Shown here one piece after another: positions 8,446-17,532 of a stretch of 64,000 nucleotides of DNA (its first letter is position 1; the number at the start of each line of letters is the position of its first letter). This stretch comes from an uncultured Alistipes sp. (GTDB lineage: Bacteria > Bacteroidota > Bacteroidia > Bacteroidales > Rikenellaceae): contig CAUDHE010000002.1 in assembly GCA_958449275.1 (NCBI GenBank), forward strand, positions 8,079 through 72,078, given 5' to 3'. The notes under the pieces were generated by a model, which was not told the origin of the DNA, did no database searches, and saw only the letters and a program-made list of their open reading frames with translations. The position numbers were made by a program, and so were the translations under genes.

Positions 8446-10200
8446 TTAGAGCTTGAATCCGCCTGCGAAAAGGTTCGAAAGATTCACATCCTTGGCAGCC
8501 TTGGCGGCGAGCGACGAATCCTTCGAAATCGCGCTGCGGAGCTGCGTCTTGGCAGTCTCCAGATCGCCCTCTTTCGATGCTATCACGGCGCGCAGATAGT
8601 CGGCCTTGGCCGAGGTATCCGACGACAGAGCCTTCTTGGCCGCAGTCAAGTCGTTGTTCATCGTGTTGGCGATGGCGGCATTGTAGCCCGTGAGGGTCGA
8701 GGCTGCGGGGCTGTAGTTGCCCTGAGCGGCGGCGATCATCGACTTGGTTTTGGCATCGGCTGCGGCGGCATACTGCTGAGCTTTCGTAACGTTGCCGTTG
8801 GCAAGGTTGGCCAAAGCGAGGTTGCTGTTGATCTCGTTGTTGTTGAGACCCAACTGAGCGGCCTTCTCGTAAGCGGCCAGAGCCTTGGCGTTCTCGCCCA
8901 GCGAGGCGTAAACCACGCCGAGATTGTTGTATGCGCGGGCGTCGTTGAACTTCTTGGCGGCATACTCCAGCACGGCAGCCTTGGCTTTGGCGTCGGTCAG
9001 GACGCTCTCGGCCATGTAAAGCAGCTCCTCGTCGGTCAACTCGTCCAGACGGCCCGAGTTGATCAGAGCGGCCATTTCGGCGTCGGTCTTACCCTTGATG
9101 TCAGTGCTGTTCACCAGCTGCGCGCGGCGCAGTTTGGGAAGGATCTCCTTCTTCAGCTCGGTGAATACGGCCGACATGTTCTTGATCTCAGACTCGCGCT
9201 GCGACGACGAATCGTAACGGCGCAGAACCTGAAGAATGATATCCTTATCCTCGATGTCCGAAGCGGCTACCAACTCCTGGAATCCCTCCCAGTCCTCGCC
9301 GTAAGAGGCTACGTCGAGATCCATACCGGTGTCCTTGAGCAGTTTGTCGGCAGTCTTCTTACCCGACTTCGAACGGGCATTCGAAAGGTTGTCGTTGAAT
9401 TTCTCGGGACCGTCGGGCGAAGCGTAACCGTTCACATAGAGCTTCTGCGTAGCGCGATCGTTGGCCTGAGTCTCCACGACATTGCGCTTGAACGACTTCA
9501 GATCCTCGCTGTTGGCAGCCTTGTTCGACACGGTAGCCGAGTTGATGGCGTACATGATGTCGGCTTTGGTAACCACGGTGGTCACGTTCTTGTAGTTGTT
9601 GGCCGTATTCGACATTACGGCAGCGTAGTCCAGATCGCTCTGGAGCGTGTTGACGCCCTTGGCGACGGGAAGCGAGAATGCCTTCTTCACTGCCTGTGCC
9701 TCCTGACCGCCTGCGGCCAGAGCCTGCTGCTCAAGCTTACCTGCCAGAGCACCCGTGTTGGCGTTCACCAGAGTGAAGGTCTTGCACTTGCCCGAAGGAC
9801 ACTTGACCTCGACGAGCAGACGCAGTTCGCTCTTGGCCATGCGTGCGTCGTAGGGGAACTCCACATGCTGGGTGAACGTGCCGCCCATGGCATTATCCAC
9901 CACGGTGTAGTTGTCGTTCACCTTGGTACCCTGAAAATACTTGGCAGCACCCTCGACGATACCGCCCTCGAACACCATGACGGGGGTAACCTTCAGCACG
10001 GCTTTCTTGTTGTAGTACTTGGCGGGGAAGTTGACCGTGATGTCGGCCTCGACCTTGCCGTTGTTGAGCGCCAGAACGTCGGGAGTGCAGGCTACGGTCA
10101 CCTGATCCTGTTTCTTGGCCATCTTGCCGAAGCAGTTGCAACCCGTCAAAGCGAGCGATGCGGCTGCCGCGATAATCATTAACTTCAATGAGTTTTTCAT
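8446..10200 (-). CDS. Lipoprotein with OmpA-like and TPR regions
   Basis: A 584-residue predicted lipoprotein: a basic start, a hydrophobic helix and lipobox LALTGC with Cys21. Residues about 30-200 form a beta-rich domain of unknown type. Around 250-300 the text YVNGYASPDGP followed by NARS resembles the peptidoglycan-binding core of OmpA-like domains. Residues about 409-490 (AYNNLGVVYASLGENAKALAAYEKA and onward) are TPR repeats, and the C-terminus is Ala/Lys-rich helices. It should sit at the outer membrane facing the periplasm, perhaps as a cell-wall-linked scaffold. No promoter box is visible in the 55 bp separating it from pnp, so it may be partly co-transcribed with pnp. Confidence 0.8.
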   Translation of the reverse strand: MKNSLKLMIIAAAASLALTGCNCFGKMAKKQDQVTVACTPDVLALNNGKVEADITVNFPAKYYNKKAVLKVTPVMVFEGGIVEGAAKYFQGTKVNDNYTVVDNAMGGTFTQHVEFPYDARMAKSELRLLVEVKCPSGKCKTFTLVNANTGALAGKLEQQALAAGGQEAQAVKKAFSLPVAKGVNTLQSDLDYAAVMSNTANNYKNVTTVVTKADIMYAINSATVSNKAANSEDLKSFKRNVVETQANDRATQKLYVNGYASPDGPEKFNDNLSNARSKSGKKTADKLLKDTGMDLDVASYGEDWEGFQELVAASDIEDKDIILQVLRRYDSSSQRESEIKNMSAVFTELKKEILPKLRRAQLVNSTDIKGKTDAEMAALINSGRLDELTDEELLYMAESVLTDAKAKAAVLEYAAKKFNDARAYNNLGVVYASLGENAKALAAYEKAAQLGLNNNEINSNLALANLANGNVTKAQQYAAAADAKTKSMIAAAQGNYSPAASTLTGYNAAIANTMNNDLTAAKKALSSDTSAKADYLRAVIASKEGDLETAKTQLRSAISKDSSLAAKAAKDVNLSNLFAGGFKL

Positions 10201-10255
10201 GATGATATTACAATTTAACGTTTAATAAAGTCTCTTCATCGACAGTCGGGCTCCG

Positions 10256-12481
10256 TTATCGCTTGTTGCGCGGCTCGCGGTCGCCTCTTTCGCCGCGGGG
10301 ACGTCCGCCCTCGCGGGGTTTGCGCTCACGCTCCACCCATCCCTCGGGCTTGGGAAGCAGCGCCTTGCGCGAAAGTTTGTATTTGTTGGTCTTGGGATCG
10401 ACGCCTATGAGCTTCACCTCTATGCGGTCGCCCTCCTTGAGACCCGTCTCTTCCATGGTCTCGAAACGCTTGTAGTCAATCTCCGAAATATGCAGCAAAG
10501 CCTCCTTGCCGGGCAGTATCTCGACGAACGCGCCGAACGATACGACGCTCTTGATCGGGCCTTCGTACACCTCGCCCACCTCGGGAACGGCAACGATAGC
10601 CTTGATGCGGGCCAAAGCTCCGTCCAAAGCCTCCTTGTCCACGCCGAAGATATCCACGACGCCCGCCACCTCGTTCTCGGTGATGGTGATGGTGGTATTG
10701 GTGGTCTTCTGAATGTCCTGAATGACCTTGCCGCCCGGGCCGATAACGGCACCGATGAAGTCTTTGTCGATGGTGATCTGCACGATGCGGGGAACGAACG
10801 GACGGTAGTCGGCACGCGGCTCGGCTATGCACTCGGTGATCTTGCCCAGGATGTGCATGCGGCCTATGCGGGCCTGCTCCAGAGCCTTGGCCAGCACCTC
10901 GTACGAGAGGCCGTCGACCTTGATATCCATCTGCGTGGCGGTGATACCGTCGGCGGTACCCGTCACCTTGAAGTCCATGTCGCCCAGGTGATCCTCGTCG
11001 CCGAGAATATCCGACAGCACGGCCCAGCGGCCCGTCGCCGAATCGGAAATAAGACCCATGGCGATACCCGAAACGGGTTTCTTGATCTTAACGCCCGCAT
11101 CCATCAGAGCCAGCGTACCCGCGCAGACGGTAGCCATCGACGACGAACCGTTCGACTCCAGAATGTCCGACACTACGCGCAGCGCATATGGCATCGCCTC
11201 GCCCGTGGGGATCATGGGCTTCAGCGCACGCCAAGCCAAATGGCCATGGCCGATCTCGCGACGGCTCACACCGCGCGCGGGACGCGCCTCACCCGTAGAG
11301 AAAGGCGGGAAATTATAGTGAAGAGTAAATTTCTCGGTACCCTGCACCAAAGCCTCGTCGATCATCTTCTCGTCGAGCTTGGTACCGAGCGTGACGGTCG
11401 TGAGCGACTGCGTCTCGCCGCGGGTGAAGATGGCCGAACCGTGCGCCGCGGGCAGGTAGCCCACCTCGCACCAGATGGGGCGGATCTCGTCGGTACGGCG
11501 GCCGTCCAGACGCTTGCCCTCGTCGAGGATCATGTTGCGCATGGCCTTCTTCTGCACGTCGTCGTGGAAATATTTGTGGATCAGGGGAGCCTTCTCAACC
11601 AACTCCTCCTCCGTGAAGCGCGACGCGAACTCGGCCTCCAGAGCGTCGAACGCATCCGAGCGCTCGTGCTTGGCCGTGCCGCTGGTGGCTATGGCGTAGG
11701 CCTTGTCGTAGAGCTCGGCGATGATGGTCCGGCGCAACTCCTCGTCATTGTTCTCGTGGCAGTAGGTGCGCTTCACGTCCTTGCCCAGCTCTTTCGACAG
11801 CTCGATCTGTACGGCACACTGCTTCTTGATCTCTTCGTGGGCGAACTTGATGGCGCCGAGCATCACATCCTCCGACACCTCCTTCATCTCGCCCTCGACC
11901 ATGAGGATGTTGTCGATGGTACCTCCGACCATGATGTCGAGATCGGCGGCCTCCATCTGCGAGAAGTTGGGGTTGATTACGTACTCGCCGTCGATACGGG
12001 CCACGCGCACCTCCGAAATGGGACCTCCGAAAGGAATGTCCGACACGGCCAGCGCAGCCGAGGCGGCCAGACCCGCCAGAGCGTCGGGCTGAATATCCTT
12101 ATCGGCCGATATGAGGTTTACGGTAACGAACACGTCGGCATGGTAATCCGAAGGGAACAGAGGACGCAGTGCGCGGTCGATCAGACGCGCCACCAGCACT
12201 TCGGCGTCGCTGGCCTTGCCCTCGCGCTTCATGAAACCGCCGGGGAATCGTCCGCACGAAGCGAACTTCTCCTTGTATTCCACCTGCAAGGGCATGAAAT
12301 CGGTACCCTCCTTGGCCTCCTTGGCGGCCACGACGGTACCCAGCAACATGGTGTCGCCCATCTTGACGACAACGGCACCGTCGGCCTGTTTGGCCAATTT
12401 GCCGGTCTCGATCATGATCTCGCGGCCGTCAGCCAGCGTGATCGTTTTTTGTACAGCGTTGTACAATTTCATTTCTTCCAT
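10256..12481 (-). CDS. pnp: Polyribonucleotide nucleotidyltransferase (PNPase)
   Basis: A 3'-5' phosphorolytic exoribonuclease that degrades mRNA in the cytoplasm. The 741 residues have the standard order: two RNase PH domains (about 10-230 and 330-555) around a helical linker, a KH domain (about 565-625, with [11 protein letters not shown]), an S1 domain (about 632-706, with [11 protein letters not shown]) and an Arg/Gly-rich tail. Typical motifs include [10 protein letters not shown] and GSSSMA. The start gives MEEMKLYN; Met4 is an alternative. It lies downstream of rpsO, the arrangement conserved in many bacteria, with a hairpin between them. Confidence 0.98.
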   Translation of the reverse strand: MEEMKLYNAVQKTITLADGREIMIETGKLAKQADGAVVVKMGDTMLLGTVVAAKEAKEGTDFMPLQVEYKEKFASCGRFPGGFMKREGKASDAEVLVARLIDRALRPLFPSDYHADVFVTVNLISADKDIQPDALAGLAASAALAVSDIPFGGPISEVRVARIDGEYVINPNFSQMEAADLDIMVGGTIDNILMVEGEMKEVSEDVMLGAIKFAHEEIKKQCAVQIELSKELGKDVKRTYCHENNDEELRRTIIAELYDKAYAIATSGTAKHERSDAFDALEAEFASRFTEEELVEKAPLIHKYFHDDVQKKAMRNMILDEGKRLDGRRTDEIRPIWCEVGYLPAAHGSAIFTRGETQSLTTVTLGTKLDEKMIDEALVQGTEKFTLHYNFPPFSTGEARPARGVSRREIGHGHLAWRALKPMIPTGEAMPYALRVVSDILESNGSSSMATVCAGTLALMDAGVKIKKPVSGIAMGLISDSATGRWAVLSDILGDEDHLGDMDFKVTGTADGITATQMDIKVDGLSYEVLAKALEQARIGRMHILGKITECIAEPRADYRPFVPRIVQITIDKDFIGAVIGPGGKVIQDIQKTTNTTITITENEVAGVVDIFGVDKEALDGALARIKAIVAVPEVGEVYEGPIKSVVSFGAFVEILPGKEALLHISEIDYKRFETMEETGLKEGDRIEVKLIGVDPKTNKYKLSRKALLPKPEGWVERERKPREGGRPRGERGDREPRNKR

Positions 12482-12590
12482 AAAATATTTTTCGTCTAAT
12501 AAGAATTTTCACGCAAAAAATGTCCGACGAGCATCGCCCGTACGCCTCGTGCGGCGCGGCCGATCGTCCCGTCGCAACATTTTTCGGAGA

Positions 12591-12616
12591 AGAGGCTGTC
12601 TGTTCCGACAGCCTCT
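12591..12616. terminator. Hairpin between rpsO and pnp
   Basis: A perfect 10-bp stem (agaggctgtc/gacagcctct) with a 6-nt loop. The T run is on the plus-strand side, so for minus-strand rpsO it may only attenuate or serve as a processing site. In other bacteria the rpsO-pnp gap is an RNase III processing region; that parallel is inference. Confidence 0.5.
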
Positions 12617-12635
12617 TTTACGCCTCGATCGCGGA

Positions 12636-12908
12636 TTACTTGCGGAGATTGAGAGTCTTGATGATTGCGCGGTAGCGCTCGATGTCGATCTCCTTGAGGT
12701 ACTCCAGCAACTGGCGACGCTTACCTACCAAACGCAACAGCGAGCGCTGCGTTCCGAAGTCGTGCTTGTTGCTCTTGAGGTGCTCAGTAAGGTGGCTGAT
12801 ACGGTACGAAAACAGCGCGATCTGGCTCTCTGGAGAACCCGTATCGGTGTTAGACTTGCCGTACTTGCCGAAAAGCTCTTGCTTTTTCTCTGCTGTTAAA
12901 TAAGCCAT
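12636..12908 (-). CDS. rpsO: 30S ribosomal protein S15
   Basis: A 90-residue protein of the normal S15 length, binding 16S rRNA and bridging to 23S. Conserved text includes GSPESQIALFSYRI, LTEHLK and the C-terminal RRQLLEYLK. The ATG at 12908 gives the expected N-terminus. It is preceded by a leader of roughly 100 nt with internal repeats and a strong promoter, which leaves room for autoregulation as known for S15 in other bacteria (inferred here). pnp follows on the same strand. Confidence 0.98.
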   Translation of the reverse strand: MAYLTAEKKQELFGKYGKSNTDTGSPESQIALFSYRISHLTEHLKSNKHDFGTQRSLLRLVGKRRQLLEYLKEIDIERYRAIIKTLNLRK

Positions 12909-13010
12909 AAAAAAATTTGATTTGTGGACCGCGGCGCATTCCGTCCAGAACGCACACGACCCGAGGTTTCACTCCGCGACGCATTCCCCTTACCGTGAAT
13001 AACGTCGGAG
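12909..13010 (-). promoter_or_regulatory. rpsO 5' leader with a 14-nt direct repeat
   Basis: About 100 nt lie between the predicted transcript start and the rpsO ATG. On the plus strand, ccgcggcgcattcc (12929-12942) recurs with one change as ccgcgacgcattcc (12974-12987). GGAC/GTCC arms flank the first copy. S15 leaders bind S15 in several bacteria; whether this one does is unknown. Confidence 0.4.
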
Positions 13011-13017
13011 CGTGCGA

Positions 13018-13049
13018 CAAAATTAATTCGAATTTAATTCAGATACAAA
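13018..13049 (-). promoter_or_regulatory. rpsO promoter
   Basis: On the minus strand, TTTG (13046-13049), a 20-nt spacer and TAATTTTG (13018-13025): a full consensus match. Confidence 0.75.
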
Positions 13050-13106
13050 TATTTTGCGCTCAAAAAAGACGATTTTCCGCCCCTTCGGACCCCGTTTTTT
13101 CTCGGC

Positions 13107-13140
13107 TTTGACGATAATTTGCCAAAATTACGTATATTTG
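13107..13140 (+). promoter_or_regulatory. apbE promoter
   Basis: TTTG (13107-13110), a 22-nt spacer and TATATTTG (13133-13140). It is divergent from the rpsO promoter, with about 90 bp between the two -7 boxes. It argues against any start of ApbE upstream of 13140. Confidence 0.6.
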
Positions 13141-13230
13141 CGCAGTAATGCCGATGCGGCGAGCGGTGCGGCAACGCACGCGGGAACACCTCCCGAGGCT
13201 CGGCGGTCGTGCGGAATTATGTACCGTACA

Positions 13231-14268
13231 ATGAATTTACGAACTCTTTGCCTGTCTTCGTGCATGGCAGCCGCGCTCGTGACAGCGGGATGCCGCAAGG
13301 TCGATGCCCCCTATGCGGAGGTCGACGGCGAAATGCTGGGCACGTTCGTGCACGTCAGCGCCCGTACCGCACTCCCTTCGTCGGAGCTCTACGCACGGGT
13401 GAAGGCGATCGACGCCGAGATGAAACGCTCGATGTCGATCTTCGACGACGAATCGCTTCTGAGCCGCATAAACCGAGGCGAGACCGACAGCGTGGACAAT
13501 CACATAAAATTCAATCTCGAACTGGCGGGGCGCGTCAACGCCGAGAGCGACGGAGCCTACGACGTGACGGTGAAGCCGTTGGTCGAGGCATACGGCTTCG
13601 CGGGCAAGGACCGCTCGCGAACGGTGAACGTCGATTCGATCATGCAATTCGTAGGGTTCGGCAAAGTGCGCGTCGAGGGCGATCGTCTGGCGAAGGACGA
13701 CCCGCGCATACAGCTCGATTTCAATTCGATAGCCAAAGGATACACGGTCGACGCGGTGGCCCGCATGCTCCGCGAGGCGGGTATAGACGACTATCTGGTC
13801 GATATCGGCGGCGAGGTGAGTTGCAGCGGCAAGAATCCCAAAGGCGACGCATGGCGGGTGGGGGTGGAGACCCCGTTCGACGGCAACGACATACCGGGCA
13901 GCCACGTGCAGCAGGTCATATCGCTGAGCGACTGCGCGCTGGCCACATCGGGCAACTACCGCCGATACTACATCGACGATCGGGGCCGCAAGGTGGCTCA
14001 TACGATAGATCCCTCGACGGGATTGAGCGCGGTGACCGACCTGCTGTCGGCCACGGTGGCGGCAGCCACGTGCGCCGAGGCCGATGCCTACGGCACCATG
14101 TTCATGGCCTTGGGCAAGGAGAGAGCCATAGAGTATGCCCGCCGTCTGGAGAGCCGCGGCGTGCTGGTCTATTTCATAACGGCCGCGGCCGACGGAGGCT
14201 ACGAAGTATACTATTCGAAGGCTTTGGGCGCGGCATTGAAGCACATCGAAGGATTTCACGCTATTTGA
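13231..14268 (+). CDS. apbE: FAD:protein FMN transferase (ApbE family), lipoprotein
   Basis: Transfers FMN from FAD to a Thr in target proteins such as RnfG/NqrC subunits, acting outside the inner membrane. The 345 residues start with a lipobox (VTAGC, Cys21). Family motifs are EMLGTFVHV near residue 33, DFNSIAKGYTVDAVARML near 165, VDIGGE near 190, the flavin/Mg-binding HTIDPSTG around 257 and a later DAYGT. I chose the ATG at 13231 because it gives a short lipoprotein signal; 13219 is also possible. The lipid kinase starts 38 bp downstream, so the two are likely an operon. Confidence 0.93.
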   Translation: MNLRTLCLSSCMAAALVTAGCRKVDAPYAEVDGEMLGTFVHVSARTALPSSELYARVKAIDAEMKRSMSIFDDESLLSRINRGETDSVDNHIKFNLELAGRVNAESDGAYDVTVKPLVEAYGFAGKDRSRTVNVDSIMQFVGFGKVRVEGDRLAKDDPRIQLDFNSIAKGYTVDAVARMLREAGIDDYLVDIGGEVSCSGKNPKGDAWRVGVETPFDGNDIPGSHVQQVISLSDCALATSGNYRRYYIDDRGRKVAHTIDPSTGLSAVTDLLSATVAAATCAEADAYGTMFMALGKERAIEYARRLESRGVLVYFITAAADGGYEVYYSKALGAALKHIEGFHAI

Positions 14269-14306
14269 TCGACGGCGGGACCGTCGGTCGAAAACGTAAG
14301 AATAAT

Positions 14307-15206
14307 ATGAGAAAAGCAGTGTTGCTATATAATACGCAGGCGGGACGCGGCAAGATCGGTCGTAACATCGACAAGATCGTAGCCGTTTTCCACGAGGCGG
14401 GTTACGACATGCGGCCGAAGATCATAGAGTTCGGCGAAAATCCGCTCGACGGAAACGAGAATGTCGATCTGGCGGTAGTCGCGGGCGGCGACGGAACTCT
14501 TAATTACATAATTAACGCCATGAAACGCAAGGGGTTGTCGCTCACGTTGGGTGTCATACCCGCGGGTACGGCCAACGATTTCGCAGGGGCGCTGGGCATG
14601 TCGCGCAACATCCTGAAAGCCGCACGGCAGATAGCATGCGGCACGGTGGAACAGATCGATTGCGGCGTGATGGAGCAGATAGGCCGCGGACGCGAAAAGG
14701 ATATCTATTTCGTCAACATATTCAGTTTCGGAATCTTCACCACCACATCGCAACATACGCCCGAGGGGCTGAAGCATCGTATAGGCCGTCTGGCCTATCT
14801 CTTCGCGGGTCTGAAGGATCTGAAGAATCTGCACAGCATACCGCTCACCATCGCCACCGACGAGGAGACGTTCGAGTATCAGACGCTGATGGGGCTGGTG
14901 TTCAACGGCGAGACGGCGGGACGCGTGCCTTTGGCGCGCAAATCGAGCCTGCGCGACGGAGTGTTCGACTGTCTGTTCCTGCGCAAGCGTAATCCGTTGC
15001 TCTCGGCGTGCGACATGCTGCTGTATGTGTTGGGGATAAACACGGGAGCCGTAAAATTCCTGCGCACGGGCACCCTCACGCTCACGACCCCCGTAAGCGA
15101 GGATACGGATGTCGACGGACAGCGCGGAGGCAAGTTCCCGATGAGAGTGAAATGCCTTCACGGCGACCTGAACGTGATCTGCCCGAGCGACCGCGCGGCG
15201 GAGTGA
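14307..15206 (+). CDS. Diacylglycerol-kinase-family lipid kinase (YegS-like)
   Basis: A 299-residue cytoplasmic enzyme of the DAGK/sphingosine kinase catalytic family, which phosphorylates lipids from ATP. The nucleotide motif GGDGTLN is at residues 60-66, preceded by YNTQAGRG (8-15) and followed by GVIPAGTANDFA, all diagnostic. The C-terminal beta domain is present (DVDG near residue 275). Substrate could be diacylglycerol, a ceramide or another sphingoid lipid. Bacteroidetes make sphingolipids, so the last is possible but not shown. The start ATG at 14307 lies 38 bp after apbE. Confidence 0.9.
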   Translation: MRKAVLLYNTQAGRGKIGRNIDKIVAVFHEAGYDMRPKIIEFGENPLDGNENVDLAVVAGGDGTLNYIINAMKRKGLSLTLGVIPAGTANDFAGALGMSRNILKAARQIACGTVEQIDCGVMEQIGRGREKDIYFVNIFSFGIFTTTSQHTPEGLKHRIGRLAYLFAGLKDLKNLHSIPLTIATDEETFEYQTLMGLVFNGETAGRVPLARKSSLRDGVFDCLFLRKRNPLLSACDMLLYVLGINTGAVKFLRTGTLTLTTPVSEDTDVDGQRGGKFPMRVKCLHGDLNVICPSDRAAE

Positions 15207-15235
15207 GGACAGGCATCGCATATGCGGCCGAAGTC

Positions 15236-15264
15236 CCCTCCCGAGGATGGGATTTAGGGGAGGG
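15236..15264. repeat. Small hairpin after the lipid kinase gene
   Basis: ccctccc pairs with gggaggg over a 15-nt loop. There is no T tract, so it is a weak terminator candidate. Nothing else stands out in the 165 bp before the AraC gene. Confidence 0.35.
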
Positions 15265-15371
15265 TCGGATTTGCAAACGCGGCCGAAGGTCGCGAACGGA
15301 ACGACGGGCGGACGAGATCCGCAGTCGGAAAACACGCTAAGTGTTGAGGATACAATTGCCAAACAGAATAT

Positions 15372-16289
15372 ATGGAGAGAAAGAGCGTTTGTGAGGAAGT
15401 TAACAAGATTTCTATTTCGAAAATTCAAAAATATTTTACCGGCGGCGGATTCATCTCCGACAAGTTGGTGCTGTCGCCTTTGGTGAACTTTCGCACTCTG
15501 GAGGGGCCGCCGAGCGCCATCGACGGCATCACGATAGGCGTGGTGTGCAACGGCACCGCGAAGACGGTCATCAACGGCCGCTCCTACGAAATGCGCTCCA
15601 ATTCGGTCTTTCTGTTGCGCGAGGATTCGGTGATGGAGTCTTTCCGATGCAGCAAGGCTTGCATGGGATATCTGATAACCTATTCGCGCGAATTTCTCGA
15701 TTCGGTGAATATCGACACGGCCGATTTCCTGTCCTCGTACATGATGTTCAGCATGCGTTCGTGCTTTGCGGTGGAGCCTGTCGCGGGCGAACGCCTGCAC
15801 CGCATGTTGGCCATGTTGTCCGACGCCGCACGGTCGAGCGTGGGCGATGTCTACGGCGACAAGATCGTAGCCTCGCTGTTCACATCTTTTTTCTATACTC
15901 TCATATCGATCATCGCGTCCAATGCCGCGGCTTTCAAAGCCGAAGGACGCAGGAATCGCAGCGACGAACTGCTGTCGAAGTTCTTCGCCGCCCTGAGCGC
16001 CGATTGCGAGCGCGAACGTTCGGTGGAATACTACGCCGCCAAACTCAACATCAGTCCCAAATATCTGTCGCTCATATGCAAGAACAAGACGGGCAGCAAC
16101 GCTTCGCGTATCATCGACGAGGCCGTGATACGCAAGGCCAAGGAGTTGTTGACACGAACGGGCATGAGCATTCAGGAGGTTTCCGACCGACTCAATTTCG
16201 TGTCGCAGTCGTTCTTCGGCAAATATTTCAAACAACGAGTCGGCATTTCGCCCTCCCGTTACAAGGTCGGCGGCTGCAAACGGCCGTAA
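15372..16289 (+). CDS. AraC-family transcriptional regulator
   Basis: A 305-residue DNA-binding regulator. Residues about 40-160 look like a cupin-type effector region, and residues about 210-300 hold the double helix-turn-helix of AraC/XylS proteins. The text YYAAKLNISPKYLSLICK is the first helix-turn-helix, and SIQEVSDRLNFVSQSFFGKYFK the second with the usual PSRYK end. Targets are unknown. It stands between a lipid kinase operon and a lipoprotein gene. I see no TAnnTTTG box in its own upstream region. Confidence 0.9.
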   Translation: MERKSVCEEVNKISISKIQKYFTGGGFISDKLVLSPLVNFRTLEGPPSAIDGITIGVVCNGTAKTVINGRSYEMRSNSVFLLREDSVMESFRCSKACMGYLITYSREFLDSVNIDTADFLSSYMMFSMRSCFAVEPVAGERLHRMLAMLSDAARSSVGDVYGDKIVASLFTSFFYTLISIIASNAAAFKAEGRRNRSDELLSKFFAALSADCERERSVEYYAAKLNISPKYLSLICKNKTGSNASRIIDEAVIRKAKELLTRTGMSIQEVSDRLNFVSQSFFGKYFKQRVGISPSRYKVGGCKRP

Positions 16290-16407
16290 TCCCTTAACCG
16301 ATCCGCAATCCCGATACAATTATGTTCCCGAGTCGAATACGAGACGGGGCTTAACATCTGTTTCAAGGAAAAAAATCGATTTTCATCTAAAAAAACACGG
16401 AATTCGA

Positions 16408-16416
16408 GGGGGGGGG
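16408..16416. repeat. Run of nine G inside a promoter spacer
   Basis: Nine G residues end 9 bp before the -7 box TATATTTG of the following lipoprotein gene. They fill the spacer where length controls promoter strength. Slippage here could switch the gene on and off. Confidence 0.9.
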
Positions 16417-16425
16417 AATTTTTAC

Positions 16426-16433
16426 TATATTTG
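16426..16433 (+). promoter_or_regulatory. Promoter (-7 TATATTTG) of the small lipoprotein gene
   Basis: A perfect -7 box 73 bp before the ATG. The expected -33 position (about 16402-16405, attc) is a poor match, and the G tract lies between. Confidence 0.6.
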
Positions 16434-16506
16434 TACCGAATCTCCTTTGGCCGTCCCGTGCGACGGTTCGGAGATTCGAAGTTTTACGTACCAAAATTTA
16501 TTCCGA

Positions 16507-17208
16507 ATGAAAACCGCATTTCCGTTGGCAGCCGCCTTGCTGCTGTTCACTGCCGTCGCCTGTTCGAAGGACGACGCGCCGACCGATCCCGAAGGAACCG
16601 TATCGCTCAACATGCTCAACTCCGACAACGGACAAACGTCGCTGGGTAACATGGGAGTATATATCAACAGCTCCGACAACTTCGTATGCCGCAATTGCAG
16701 CATGGCCGAGGCAGGTCCGTCGGGCGGGCTCTCGTCCATCGATCGCCTTTTGCTGAATAATCTGGCCAAGCAGGTGGCCGTGCGCAATGGTTACGGCTAC
16801 GCCGTTTACAGAGACGACGATATCCTCCGATTCCCTTCGGGACAGACAGCCTTGTTGGCCGATGCCATATATTACCGCATGAGAGTCGAGACGAAACTTA
16901 CCGACAGCGAGACGAAAGAGTCCATAGGCGCGCACGTGAAATACATATCGGATCGCGCCGAACGCCATTCGCTGCCTTTGCCGGGCGAATATGTCTACGA
17001 TATGAGACACGCGTACAGTTACTGGGTAGATAATATTCCGCTCGAAAAAATAGACGAGATGTTAATAGATTCGCCTCTGACGATAGAGGAGATCGGCGCT
17101 CCCGAAGGACGGATGGTGCTGGTTTCGAGAAACGGTGCGGAGTACGGTCGCTACAGACTCGCCTTCCGCCAAAAGGACGTATGGTCGTATGTGCTGTTAG
17201 ATCTTTAA
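16507..17208 (+). CDS. Small predicted lipoprotein, possibly DUF5036-like
   Basis: A 233-residue protein with a clear lipoprotein signal (Cys19 after AVA, then SKDD). The mature part begins with GTVSLNMLN and DNGQTSLGN, then mixes beta strands and short helices. It carries a Cys pair in FVCRNC near residue 60 and ends without a membrane segment. It reminds me of the Bacteroidales lipoprotein family DUF5036, but I cannot confirm that from memory. No function is known. It is a single-gene unit with its own poly-G-containing promoter and a downstream terminator. It may be a phase-variable surface protein. Confidence 0.7.
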   Translation: MKTAFPLAAALLLFTAVACSKDDAPTDPEGTVSLNMLNSDNGQTSLGNMGVYINSSDNFVCRNCSMAEAGPSGGLSSIDRLLLNNLAKQVAVRNGYGYAVYRDDDILRFPSGQTALLADAIYYRMRVETKLTDSETKESIGAHVKYISDRAERHSLPLPGEYVYDMRHAYSYWVDNIPLEKIDEMLIDSPLTIEEIGAPEGRMVLVSRNGAEYGRYRLAFRQKDVWSYVLLDL

Positions 17209-17247
17209 TACCATTTCGCGGAATGCTTCCGCCATGACTTGAAAACG

Positions 17248-17276
17248 GCCGCCCGACATGTTCGGACGGCTTTTTT
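17248..17276 (+). terminator. Terminator of the small lipoprotein gene
   Basis: A 9-bp stem with one mismatch (gccgcccga/tcggacggc) followed by six T. The rest of the gap up to 17450 shows no gene. Confidence 0.8.
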
Positions 17277-17450
17277 ACGAAAACTTGCGCGCTCCGTGCG
17301 GAATAGAGCCGCCCGGGCCCCGCATGGAGCCCGACGGTTAGAAGCAAAGTTTTCTCGTTGCCGCGACCGCAAATTTTATTGTTTTTGCCGACAAATCCTA
17401 TCCTCGCAGACCGAAACTCCGACAAGGATTGCGAATCGAGAAAATATGAC

Positions 17451-17458
17451 TATATTTG
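17451..17458 (+). promoter_or_regulatory. Promoter (-7 TATATTTG) of the Lrp-family gene
   Basis: A perfect -7 box. An ATTG at 17428-17431 stands at the right distance for a weak -33 element. Confidence 0.55.
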
Positions 17459-17532
17459 TCGTTGCGAGCATGTTTTTCGACCATGACATCGCATGCAATG
17501 CGCCGTCGAAATAATTTTATTCCTCGAACACT

